This document shows positions 41,477 to 47,888 of a DNA stretch of 47,888 bases, in pieces; positions within the stretch are counted from its first letter, which is position 1; every line of letters starts with the position of its first letter. The DNA comes from Clostridiaceae bacterium (lineage in GTDB: Bacteria > Bacillota > Clostridia > Acetivibrionales > DUMB01). The position numbers and the translations under genes are program-made. The DNA is taken from NCBI GenBank assembly GCA_012840085.1, contig DUMB01000064.1, positions 1 to 47,888 on the forward strand. Direction: 5' to 3'. The notes beneath the pieces are model-generated. The model was not told the origin of the DNA. It saw nothing but the letters and a program-made list of their open reading frames with translations, and searched no databases.

Positions 41477-41505
41477 TTGACAAAATACTAATCACCTGTT
41501 AAACT
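41477..41505 (+). promoter_or_regulatory. Promoter of the tRNA-Thr/tRNA-Tyr genes
   Basis: TTGACA (41477-41482), 17-bp spacer, TAAACT (41500-41505), about 25 bases before tRNA-Thr. Confidence 0.8.
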
Positions 41506-41529
41506 ATCATAGTGTCAACGAAAAAAAGC

Positions 41530-41605
41530 GCTGGCGTAGCTCAGCAGGTAGAGCAGCTGACTTGTAATCAGCAGGTCGGGGGTTCGATTCCGTCCGCCAG
41601 CTCCA
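41530..41605 (+). tRNA. tRNA-Thr (anticodon TGT)
   Basis: Acceptor GCTGGCG pairs with CGCCAGC. The anticodon stem GCTGA/TCAGC encloses CTTGTAA, giving TGT. The T-arm has GGTTCGATTCC. CCA is encoded at 41603-41605. Confidence 0.95.
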
Positions 41606-41608
41606 TAC

Positions 41609-41693
41609 GGAGGGATTCCCGAGTGGCCAAAGGGGGCAGACTGTAAATCTGTTGGCACCGCCTTCGATGGTTCGAATCCATCTCCCTCCACCA
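41609..41693 (+). tRNA. tRNA-Tyr (anticodon GTA)
   Basis: Acceptor GGAGGGA pairs with TCCCTCC. The anticodon loop CTGTAAA gives GTA. A long variable arm (class II) and GGTTCGAATCC T-loop fit tRNA-Tyr. CCA is encoded at 41691-41693. It lies three bases after tRNA-Thr. Confidence 0.95.
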
Positions 41694-41694
41694 A

Positions 41695-41735
41695 AAACTG
41701 AAAGCCTTTGAAAATCAAGGGCTTTCAGTTTTTTT
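41695..41735 (+). terminator. Terminator of the tRNA-Thr/Tyr transcript
   Basis: AAACTGAAAGCC pairs with GGCTTTCAGTTT, with a further inner pairing CTTTGA/TCAAGG, then a T-run. Confidence 0.9.
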
Positions 41736-41790
41736 ATGAATTTTTATAATTTTGTATAGTAGAAGCTTAACCTCTGGCATAACCTCTGAC

Positions 41791-42198
41791 TCAATATTTG
41801 AATATAAGTTTTTTGTATATAATAAAGTTCCACATCACAATAAGTCCCATTGCAAACAGTTTAGATATGGTGTATTTTATGTGGACTATGTTTGTAAGAA
41901 AGTACAGAAGAGCATTTGACAGTATAAGATTGATGAGAAACAGTGTTCCATAGAGAAAAAACTGATGAACAAAGCTTTTGTTTGACTTGAATGACCAGTA
42001 TCTGTTCAGGAAAAACCCCAGGCAGAACCCGCCGGTCATGCCAATGGTATTTGATGCAATATACCATAATCCCATATACTCAGTAAGCACTATTATAAAA
42101 AGATATTCAATTGCCGCTGAAAGGACCCCTGATATTATGTATCTGTAAAACTGCCTGAGAGTACCAAATGACAGGCAGCTGCGAATATAGTTATACAT
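41791..42198 (-). CDS. GtrA-family membrane protein
   Basis: 135 residues, four membrane helices (IISGVLSAAIEYLFIIVLTE, GLWYIASNTIGMTGGFCLGF, FFLYGTLFLINLILSNALLY and a last one near KLFAMGLIVMWNFIIY). The FFLNRYWSFKS segment after the second helix and the C-terminal NFIIYKKLIFKY are the family's signature (FxxnryWvF). GtrA-like proteins are thought to flip or help present undecaprenyl-linked sugars for modification of wall polymers. Its start overlaps the end of the DUF2304 gene by 8 bases. It is the last of a GT2 - DUF2304 - GtrA set, a common grouping. Confidence 0.9.
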   Translation of the reverse strand: MYNYIRSCLSFGTLRQFYRYIISGVLSAAIEYLFIIVLTEYMGLWYIASNTIGMTGGFCLGFFLNRYWSFKSNKSFVHQFFLYGTLFLINLILSNALLYFLTNIVHIKYTISKLFAMGLIVMWNFIIYKKLIFKY

Positions 42199-42556
42199 TT
42201 TTCTCCCTATTTCCTTTTTGTTGTTTTAACAGTGCAAGCTCCTGGGCCAAACGGGTTATTTTTTCAGCTTGTTTTGATATAACAGCAGTTATGTGCAAAT
42301 TGTAAATAAGCAAATAGACAAGTCCGAAAAGAAAGAGAAGAGATGGTGGATTTACTATGTCAAGCAAATCTGCAAGAGTGTTAATAAAATATGGGCTGCT
42401 TGATAATACAATAAGTATGATACTCATAAAAATCCACAGCAGGGAGTATCGCTCCTGAATTTTATTTTTTCTTACCATCTCAATTACGATAAAAAGAAAA
42501 GTAACACTAAAGATAATTGACAGACTATAAACGTTTATTAAATGCATTTTGCCCAC
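42191..42556 (-). CDS. DUF2304 membrane protein
   Basis: 121 residues from GTG 42556; AGGAGGT ends about five bases upstream, so GTG rather than the internal ATG three codons later is preferred. Three hydrophobic helices (VYSLSIIFSVTFLFIVIEMV, YSLLWIFMSIILIVLSSSPY, SLLFLFGLVYLLIYNLHITA) are followed by a C-terminal coiled coil (ISKQAEKITRLAQELALLKQ). The RYSLLWIFMSIILIVLS core is the DUF2304 signature. The family regularly sits next to GT2 and GtrA genes, as here, and probably helps a lipid-linked sugar transferase, though no activity has been shown. It lies 23 bases after the GT2 gene. Confidence 0.87.
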   Translation of the reverse strand: MGKMHLINVYSLSIIFSVTFLFIVIEMVRKNKIQERYSLLWIFMSIILIVLSSSPYFINTLADLLDIVNPPSLLFLFGLVYLLIYNLHITAVISKQAEKITRLAQELALLKQQKGNREKNV

Positions 42557-42579
42557 AAAACACCTCCTGCAACCGGCGC

Positions 42580-43281
42580 TTATTGACTGTCTGCCGGCCT
42601 TATAGCATCTATTAGAATTGAAATACTTACTTTAATCATATAATATACAGAGCGGAATGGGGTAATGGACGACTTTCCGTTCTGGCGCCTGTTCATTTCC
42701 ACAGGTATTTCCATAATTCTGAACCCTTTCTTGTGCAGTTTTACGAGCACATCCACCTCAGGATAATCAGTAGGATAGTTTTTTGCAAAGTAATTGATAA
42801 TATTTCTGTTCACTACTCTGAAACCTGACGTGGTATCTTTGACCTTGTTTCCGGTTAAGAAAGCAACCAGAGCTGAAAAGAATATCATTCCTATTCTGCG
42901 CAGATATGAAGACCTATAGGATGTCCTGCTGATATATCTTGAGCCTATTGCCATGTCTGTAAGGTTGTCTATTACGGGTTTGACAAGTTTTTGTATATCA
43001 GAAGGGTTATGTTGTCCATCACCGTCTACCTGAATTGCAATGTCGTAATTATTGTCACGGGCAAACATATACCCTGTCTGCATAGCGCCTCCTATTCCCA
43101 GATTAAATGGGAGATTAATAATCATGGCATTAGCTGCGGCAGCATATAAAGCAGTATTATCACTGGAGCCATCATTTACTACAAGAATGTCGGATTCGGG
43201 AACATACCGCCTGACATTTGCTATAACTGATGTTATAGATTTTTCTTCATTATAAGCCGGAATAATTGTCAATATCTTCAC
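42580..43281 (-). CDS. Family 2 glycosyltransferase, dolichol-phosphate-mannose-synthase-like
   Basis: 233 residues from GTG 43281 (CGGAGG six bases upstream; a TTG two codons earlier is less well placed). ILTIIPAYNEEKSITSVIAN at the start and VVNDGSSDNT (35-44) are the nucleotide-sugar site; the metal-binding DGDGQH is at 86-91, and GSRYISRTSYRSSYLRRIGM follows. Near the C-terminus, MNRRQNGKSSITPFRSVYYM matches the DPM1-like group that transfers a sugar from a nucleotide donor to a polyprenyl phosphate at the membrane. No C-terminal membrane pair is present, so GtrA and DUF2304 probably supply the membrane parts. First gene of the set, divergent from the LCP gene with a 144-base shared upstream region. 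Confidence 0.9.
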   Translation of the reverse strand: MKILTIIPAYNEEKSITSVIANVRRYVPESDILVVNDGSSDNTALYAAAANAMIINLPFNLGIGGAMQTGYMFARDNNYDIAIQVDGDGQHNPSDIQKLVKPVIDNLTDMAIGSRYISRTSYRSSYLRRIGMIFFSALVAFLTGNKVKDTTSGFRVVNRNIINYFAKNYPTDYPEVDVLVKLHKKGFRIMEIPVEMNRRQNGKSSITPFRSVYYMIKVSISILIDAIRPADSQ

Positions 43282-43425
43282 AGGCAACCTCCGATTATTT
43301 CATTTGCACTAAATATTATGCTTTCCAGCATTCGTAAAAATATGTTTAAGCAAATGGTTTTTACATCTTTAAAATAGTTTTTGCACATAATAATGCAAAA
43401 ATGTGATGCAATTTGAAGGTGAATT

Positions 43426-44394
43426 ATGAAATTACATAAATTAATATTTGTAACCTGTGCGATTTTATTTTGTGTGCTTTTTTTTGACGGTTTATTAATA
43501 TTGAACAGGACAGATAAGAAAAACTTCGGACAGGGCAATAAAAATTACGAAAGTACTGAAAACAATGGGCTCGGCAATCAAGAGAACGGGAACGGCGTTG
43601 ATAACAGAACAATAGATTTTGAACAGGATGAGAGCAGTATATGGGATGAAGAACCTGTAAATTTGTTGGTTCTTGGTCTTGACGGGGATGAGACCAGGGC
43701 AGATGCAATTTTGCTGTTTAATTACGGTCCCAGTGCCGGTCGCCTGAATATTTTATCAATTGCAAGAGATACACGAGTAATATATAAAGGAAAACCTATG
43801 AAAACCAATGCATTAATAGGAATAGGAGGCGAACGCCTTATAATAAAACAGGTGGAAAGAATGACCGGCCTTAAGGTTGATTACTACGTAACATTGAACT
43901 TTGAAGCTTTCAGAAAAATCATAGATGTCCTTGGGGGTGTTTATGTAGATGTACCAATGGACATGGATTACGATGACCCGGTTCAGAACCTGCACATACA
44001 TTTGCGCAAAGGACGCCAGCTGCTTGATGGAAAAAAGGCTGAGCAATATGTAAGATATAGAAAGGGCAATAATCGCAATGAAGGTTATGATGACGGAGAT
44101 TTAGGCAGAATTAAAGCTCAGCAGGCTTTGCTGAAAGAACTTATCGAGCAAAAACTCAACTGGAAGTATATATCAAAAGCAGATGAAATATTTATGATTC
44201 TTAAAGATCATATGAATACAAATATTAAAATTGGAGATATAAGAAAATATATAGGCAGTGCTGTAAATTTAAAGAGTGAAGACGTTAAAGTATATACAAC
44301 GCCTGGAAAGTCAGTACTTATTAATGATATCTGGTACTTTATTTATAATAAAAAAGAGACCAGAAAGCTGATAGATGAGAATTTTTTCAAATAA
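43426..44394 (+). CDS. LytR-CpsA-Psr (LCP) family protein
   Basis: 322 residues. One N-terminal membrane helix (6-27), an Asn/Glu-rich linker, then the LCP domain from about 75: VNLLVLGLDGDETRADAILL, RLNILSIARDTRVIYKGKPM, TNALIGIGGERLIIKQVERM, DYYVTLNFEAFRKIIDVLGG and LDGKKAEQYVRYRKGN. The conserved Arg in SIARDTR and in RYRKGN and the Asp in TRADAI correspond to the pyrophosphate-binding residues of LCP ligases, which join undecaprenyl-pyrophosphate-linked polymers to peptidoglycan outside the cell. It is divergent from the GT2 set, a sensible pairing for wall glycopolymer decoration. ATG 43426 follows GAAGGTGAATT. Confidence 0.9.
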   Translation: MKLHKLIFVTCAILFCVLFFDGLLILNRTDKKNFGQGNKNYESTENNGLGNQENGNGVDNRTIDFEQDESSIWDEEPVNLLVLGLDGDETRADAILLFNYGPSAGRLNILSIARDTRVIYKGKPMKTNALIGIGGERLIIKQVERMTGLKVDYYVTLNFEAFRKIIDVLGGVYVDVPMDMDYDDPVQNLHIHLRKGRQLLDGKKAEQYVRYRKGNNRNEGYDDGDLGRIKAQQALLKELIEQKLNWKYISKADEIFMILKDHMNTNIKIGDIRKYIGSAVNLKSEDVKVYTTPGKSVLINDIWYFIYNKKETRKLIDENFFK

Positions 44395-44573
44395 AAATCT
44401 TTATTTTAAAATTATTATTTAAAAATTTATAAATTATTTAAATAAAATATTTCTGCACAATATGTTGGTATAATTATTCAGTAAGTTGGTATAATTAGCC
44501 TGTGGCAATTTTTAGCTTACAATGCTATAATGCATTATATTGGCAAAATTTATAGGATAGAGGTTATGCAATA

Positions 44574-45506
44574 ATGGATCCGGTTACACATGCAGCAATA
44601 GGAATGGCCGTTTCCAAGTTATCTGGAAACGGTATAGTTATGTCAAATCCTATGACAATAGGAATAGTGGCAGGAGCGGTTTTTCCTGATATAGATATAG
44701 TAATGCAAAAATGGGGCGATTACGCATATTTAAAAAATCACAGGGGAGTAACACACTCAATACTGGGTATAGCAATTTCAGCACTTGTTATATCTGCCAT
44801 ACTAAAGCTTGTTTTCCCTGCTGTAAATATGCTCGAATTATATTTATGGTCCGCATTGGGAGGCCTTTCCCATGTATTGATCGATCTTTTTAATTCGTAT
44901 GGGGCGAAAATTCTCTGGCCCATAATAAAAAAGAAGTTTTCGCTGAGTCTTTTATTGACCTTTGACCCATTCTTACTGGGACTTATAGGTGGCTATATAT
45001 TTAGCAGCGGGGTATTTCAGAATATATTTATCGGACTGGTACCGATATATCTTGTAGTGAGAGCTATTATGAGACTTGGTTCGGCCAGGGGCCTTGCAAA
45101 AATATTTGGCAACGACTTTAAATCTATTAGTCTACTGCCTTCACTTACTGGATTCTTCAGATGGCATTTTATACTTGAAACTGACAGGTATAATATAGTC
45201 GGCGAGAAGAATATGCTTTGCAGGGACGTAAGAATTATAAAGAAACTGGATAAGCTCCAGGATGAGGCGCTAGACAAAGTTGTGCTTTCGCAGTTGGGAG
45301 AATTTTTCAATGAATTTACTCCTTTGTCTCACATTGCCTGTGAGAAGAAAGGAAGCATAAAGAGATACATATTTATCGACATGAGATATTATATACGGGA
45401 CAATTTCCTACACCATGGAGTTCTTGAGATGGACAAGAACAACAGAATTGTCAGGCAAAGCTTCAACCCATATTCCATGAAGAGAAGCTGTCCCATTGCA
45501 ACGTAA
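44574..45506 (+). CDS. YdjM-like membrane-bound metal-dependent hydrolase
   Basis: 310 residues. MDPVTHAAIGMAVSKL at the start, VFPDIDIVMQKWGDY, HRGVTHSILGIAI and GGLSHVLIDLFNSYGAKILW are the His/Asp motifs of the YdjM family. Helices at about 82-105, 130-155 and 150-170 anchor it. A soluble C-terminal region of about 130 residues (GNDFKSISLLPSLTGFFRWH onward) is longer than in the E. coli protein and is typical of the Firmicutes forms. Substrate and reaction are unknown. In E. coli the family is LexA-regulated, but no such site is evident here. The upstream gap 44395-44573 is very AT-rich with no other feature that I can support. Confidence 0.87.
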   Translation: MDPVTHAAIGMAVSKLSGNGIVMSNPMTIGIVAGAVFPDIDIVMQKWGDYAYLKNHRGVTHSILGIAISALVISAILKLVFPAVNMLELYLWSALGGLSHVLIDLFNSYGAKILWPIIKKKFSLSLLLTFDPFLLGLIGGYIFSSGVFQNIFIGLVPIYLVVRAIMRLGSARGLAKIFGNDFKSISLLPSLTGFFRWHFILETDRYNIVGEKNMLCRDVRIIKKLDKLQDEALDKVVLSQLGEFFNEFTPLSHIACEKKGSIKRYIFIDMRYYIRDNFLHHGVLEMDKNNRIVRQSFNPYSMKRSCPIAT

Positions 45507-45696
45507 TAAATTCATTTTCCTGACTAACAAACTCTGAGCAGATAATAAACTCTAAGATTATTTGTATATATTATCCATATATTATATACTATATGTATAA
45601 GCATCAGAATGAACAGACAATATCAATAATATAATATATTGCTGATATCCAGACATTGGCCGGATATGTGTATTAACTATTTATTAAAAAGGGTTG

Positions 45697-46458
45697 ATGA
45701 AGATGGATTCACTGAAAAAGGCTATTAATATAGTAAAAGAGTCCTTTAACATCATTGCATTTACAGGAGCGGGTGTATCTACAGAAAGCAACATTCCTGA
45801 TTTCAGATCTGCAAACGGTCTGTACAGCAACAAGAAAAAATACAAGTATCCGCCCGAACATATAATCAGCCACAGCTTTTTCATGGAGCATACCGAAGAA
45901 TTTTATGACTATTACAGAAACAATATGGTATACATGGACGCAAAGCCGAATAAGTGCCATATTGCATTGGCTGAGCTTGAGAAGGCAGGCAAAATCAAAG
46001 CTGTTATTACGCAGAACATTGACGGACTGCATCAGGCTGCAGGATCAAAGAATGTGCTGGAACTGCACGGGTCTGTAAACAGGAACTATTGCATGAAATG
46101 TAAGAAAAAATTTGACCTTGAGTATGTAATGGATATGTCAAAACCTATACCTATATGTGATGAATGCGGAGGTATAGTAAGACCTGACGTAGTGCTGTAT
46201 GAAGAGCAGCTGGACTATGATATTCTGGATAAGTCGGTATCATACATACGAGCATCAGATGTGTTGATGATTCTTGGCACCAGTTTGGTTGTATACCCTG
46301 CTGCAGGGCTTGTAGACTATTACAGAGGCGATAAACTTATATTAATAAATAAATCATCTACTCCATACGATTATAGAGCTCAGGTTATAATAAACGACAA
46401 ATGTGGGGAAATAATGAGCCGTATAGCAGATAAAGTGCTCAATTCTAGTGGGGAATAA
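45697..46458 (+). CDS. NAD-dependent protein deacetylase, sirtuin family (CobB/SrtN-like)
   Basis: 253 residues. AFTGAGVSTESNIPDFRSAN (21-40) binds NAD; ITQNIDGLHQAAGS and LELHGSVN hold the catalytic His; a zinc ribbon Cys-x2-Cys ... Cys-x2-Cys is seen in NYCMKCKKKF and PICDECGGIVRPDVVLYEEQ; LMILGTSLVVYPAAGLV and LILINKSSTPYD complete the fold. It removes acyl groups from lysines of cytosolic proteins using NAD. The C-terminus and GxxRPDVVxFxE form fit the bacterial CobB class; the usual Tyr/Arg desuccinylase pair is not assessed. The start could be TTG 45694, ATG 45697 or ATG 45703; AAAAAGGG lies just upstream. A five-base gap precedes the next gene. Confidence 0.9.
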   Translation: MKMDSLKKAINIVKESFNIIAFTGAGVSTESNIPDFRSANGLYSNKKKYKYPPEHIISHSFFMEHTEEFYDYYRNNMVYMDAKPNKCHIALAELEKAGKIKAVITQNIDGLHQAAGSKNVLELHGSVNRNYCMKCKKKFDLEYVMDMSKPIPICDECGGIVRPDVVLYEEQLDYDILDKSVSYIRASDVLMILGTSLVVYPAAGLVDYYRGDKLILINKSSTPYDYRAQVIINDKCGEIMSRIADKVLNSSGE

Positions 46459-46463
46459 CTTAT

Positions 46464-47036
46464 ATGTTGGATTGGGAAGAATTAATCAGAGAATGTACAA
46501 ATTGCATAAGGTGTGATTTAGGGAAAACAAGAACCAATATAGTCATAGGCAGGGGAAATATACATGCCCCAATGATGCTTATAGGTGAAGGACCGGGTGA
46601 ACAGGAGGACAAAGAAGGTTTGCCTTTTGTTGGCCCTGCCGGAAAACTGCTGGATTTACTGCTTAATGCAATGATGATCAAGGAAAAATACTATTACATT
46701 TGCAATATTGTAAAATGCCGTCCACCGGGAAACAGAATTCCGACTGATGAAGAGGCGGCTCAGTGTATTCCCTTTCTCAGGAACCAGGTTGCCCTGATAA
46801 GGCCAAAAATAATTGTCTGCCTTGGCTCAACTGCGGTAAAGTATGTAGTTGACAGAAATGCCAGGATAACGCAGATAAGAGGACAGTGGATTGATAAAAA
46901 GGGATATTGGATTATGCCTACATTTCATCCTGCAGCACTGCTTAGGGATGATTCAAAAAAGGTACTTATGTGGAAAGACTTTAAGAAAGTGAAAGAAAAG
47001 CTGGATGAAATAGTAGCAAATGGAGAGTGTGTATGA
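46464..47036 (+). CDS. Family 4 (iron-sulfur) uracil-DNA glycosylase
   Basis: 190 residues. It excises uracil from DNA to start base-excision repair. Motif 1 is LIGEGPGEQEDKEGLPFVGP (39-58) and motif 2 is PTFHPAALLRD near the C-terminus. The four cysteines of the 4Fe-4S cluster fit the thermophile UDGa pattern: Cys14 and Cys17 (CTNCIRC) and Cys85 and Cys101. Cys11 is an additional cysteine. The family is common in anaerobes and archaea. ATG 46464 lies five bases after the sirtuin stop. Its 3' end overlaps the second glycosylase-family gene by four bases (ATGA). Confidence 0.92.
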   Translation: MLDWEELIRECTNCIRCDLGKTRTNIVIGRGNIHAPMMLIGEGPGEQEDKEGLPFVGPAGKLLDLLLNAMMIKEKYYYICNIVKCRPPGNRIPTDEEAAQCIPFLRNQVALIRPKIIVCLGSTAVKYVVDRNARITQIRGQWIDKKGYWIMPTFHPAALLRDDSKKVLMWKDFKKVKEKLDEIVANGECV

Positions 47037-47617
47037 CAAAACAGGAACGTCTTAATATATTATATACCAATTATAAAAGAGAATTTGAAGGCAATGAAAT
47101 CGTCCTTGGAGAAGGAAACCTGGATGCTTCACTCCTTCTTGTCGGAGAAGCTCCCGGCAGGGATGAGGTAAAGCAGGGAAGTCCTTTTGTAGGAATGGCG
47201 GGTAAGAATCTTTCTGAATTTTTAGAAGTGCTGAAAGTTGAAAGAGCTTCCATATTCATAACTAATGCCATTAAATTCAGACTTTCAAAGGTCAATCCTG
47301 AAACAGGCCATAAGGTTAACAGGCCGGCAACACGTGAAGAAATAGAATCAAACAGAAAATATGTACTCGAAGAAATAGATATAATAAGACCTGAAATAAT
47401 AGTAACCCTGGGTAATGTCTCACTGAAGTCGGTAACCGGAAATTACAACGCTAGCATTGGCTCAAGCCATGGTGAGATTCAGAATATAGACATAATGGAC
47501 AGGTCATACAAACTATTTCCATTGTATCATCCTGCAAGTATTATATATAATAGAGGCCTGAAAGACGTCTATATGGCGGATTTACAGAAATTAAGGGCAG
47601 TTTTGAAGGATAAATAA
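47033..47617 (+). CDS. Uracil-DNA-glycosylase superfamily protein without cysteines
   Basis: 194 residues from ATG 47033, which overlaps the stop of the upstream gene (ATGA). LLLVGEAPGRDEVKQGSPFV and GMAGKNLSEFLEVL match motif 1 and its following helix in the family 4/5 glycosylases, and LFPLYHPASIIYNRGLKD gives the C-terminal HPAS motif. Unlike its neighbour it contains no cysteine at all, so it cannot hold the iron-sulfur cluster. The N-terminus (LNILYTNYKREFEG) replaces the CxxC region. The Asn/Asp expected after motif 1 is Glu-Ala-Pro-Gly-Arg-Asp-Glu, similar to family 4. It may be a cluster-less glycosylase with changed specificity, or a non-catalytic partner of the first. Confidence 0.85.
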   Translation: MTKQERLNILYTNYKREFEGNEIVLGEGNLDASLLLVGEAPGRDEVKQGSPFVGMAGKNLSEFLEVLKVERASIFITNAIKFRLSKVNPETGHKVNRPATREEIESNRKYVLEEIDIIRPEIIVTLGNVSLKSVTGNYNASIGSSHGEIQNIDIMDRSYKLFPLYHPASIIYNRGLKDVYMADLQKLRAVLKDK

Positions 47618-47635
47618 AATTTTTTAAAAAAACCC

Positions 47636-47665
47636 TTGACATGAACATCAAACCGATGCTAAAAT
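47636..47665 (+). promoter_or_regulatory. Upstream promoter (P1) of a probable rRNA operon
   Basis: TTGACA (47636-47641), 18-bp spacer, TAAAAT (47660-47665). Confidence 0.75.
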
Positions 47666-47786
47666 ATAAAAGCTGTCGCACGCGGCAGGCGCTAAACAAG
47701 CAATAAAGCAGTTTTCAGAATGCGGATAGCAAATGAGGCTGCAAGATGCTGGAAGCGCCGGCAAGAAAAAAAGTCGACAAAAAGTG

Positions 47787-47815
47787 TTGACAAAGTTGAG
47801 ACAGCGTGGTAAGAT
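47787..47815 (+). promoter_or_regulatory. Downstream promoter (P2) of a probable rRNA operon
   Basis: TTGACA (47787-47792), 17-bp spacer, TAAGAT (47810-47815). Two strong promoters about 150 bases apart are the usual rRNA arrangement. Confidence 0.8.
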
Positions 47816-47888
47816 ATAAAAGTCGCTCCGAGCGGGGCGGCAAAAAAGAAGTTGGACCTTGAAAAGTAAACAGTGTATAGTACAAGGA
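47816..47888 (+). other. Probable rRNA operon leader, cut by the window
   Basis: After P2 comes a GC-rich stem (GTCGCTCCGAGCGGGGCG region) and TTGGACCTTGAAAAGTAAACAG, which resembles clostridial pre-16S leader sequence. The 16S rRNA gene itself is not in the window, so this is an inference from promoters and leader. Confidence 0.6.

Noticed and set aside
41515..41718. Minus-strand open frame containing GDGFEPSKAVPTDLQ and NRTPDLLITSQLLY
   Set aside because: It is antisense to tRNA-Thr and tRNA-Tyr and is the well-known false protein read across tRNA genes.

Overview
The window is AT-rich bacterial chromosome with strong AGGAGG-type ribosome binding sites, frequent GTG/TTG starts, S-layer homology domains, a manganese-catalase/CotJC-type protein, a LytR-CpsA-Psr protein, YesMN/Lpl carbohydrate genes and a nickel-iron carbon monoxide dehydrogenase. 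This points to an anaerobic, probably spore-forming member of the Clostridia, perhaps near the plant-fibre degraders of the Ruminiclostridium/Acetivibrio group. The genus is inference. I see no phage, transposase or CRISPR array.

Layout. 1-8.7 kb: housekeeping and orphan genes on both strands: the cut end of a Mn-catalase family gene, a decayed segment with metallo-beta-lactamase and tRNA remnants, a secreted beta-propeller protein, a YcxB-like protein, a DUF898 protein, an unlisted 52-residue Cys-rich protein, a spermidine synthase, a cyclase-family hydrolase, tRNA-Glu and tRNA-Asp, and several short-period tandem repeats. 8.7-17.1 kb: one minus-strand run, cysK - cooS - ABC importer (binding protein, permease, ATPase) - two Cys/Met-metabolism PLP enzymes, from a near-consensus promoter with a CymR/Rrf2-like inverted repeat just downstream. 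A complete-looking CO dehydrogenase inside a sulfur amino acid operon is the most unusual feature. 17.3-23.9 kb: a MacAB-like exporter with an unusual adaptor, then an S-layer-anchored protein.

24.0-39.5 kb: a glycan-utilisation locus: GH78-like enzyme, AraC regulator, secreted GH30 enzyme with four CBM32-like modules, YesM/YesN two-component system, Lpl-type ABC importer and an intracellular GH43-like enzyme. The GH30 and importer genes each follow a 28-bp box (25/28 identical) exactly 20 bp upstream of TATAAT, probably the binding site of the locus regulator. Secreted GH30 would cut polymer, the importer would take up oligosaccharides, and the GH43 and GH78 enzymes would finish them inside the cell. 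Type II arabinogalactan or a rhamnose-decorated pectic glycan are guesses at the substrate.

39.6-47.9 kb: a self-contained flavodoxin - TetR - FMN-binding operon with palindromic operators; tRNA-Thr and tRNA-Tyr; a GT2 - DUF2304 - GtrA set for lipid-linked sugar transfer divergent from an LCP protein; a membrane metal-dependent hydrolase; a sirtuin followed by two overlapping uracil-DNA-glycosylase-family genes, the second without cysteines; and finally two consensus promoters and a leader that look like the start of an rRNA operon, whose 16S gene would lie just past the right edge.
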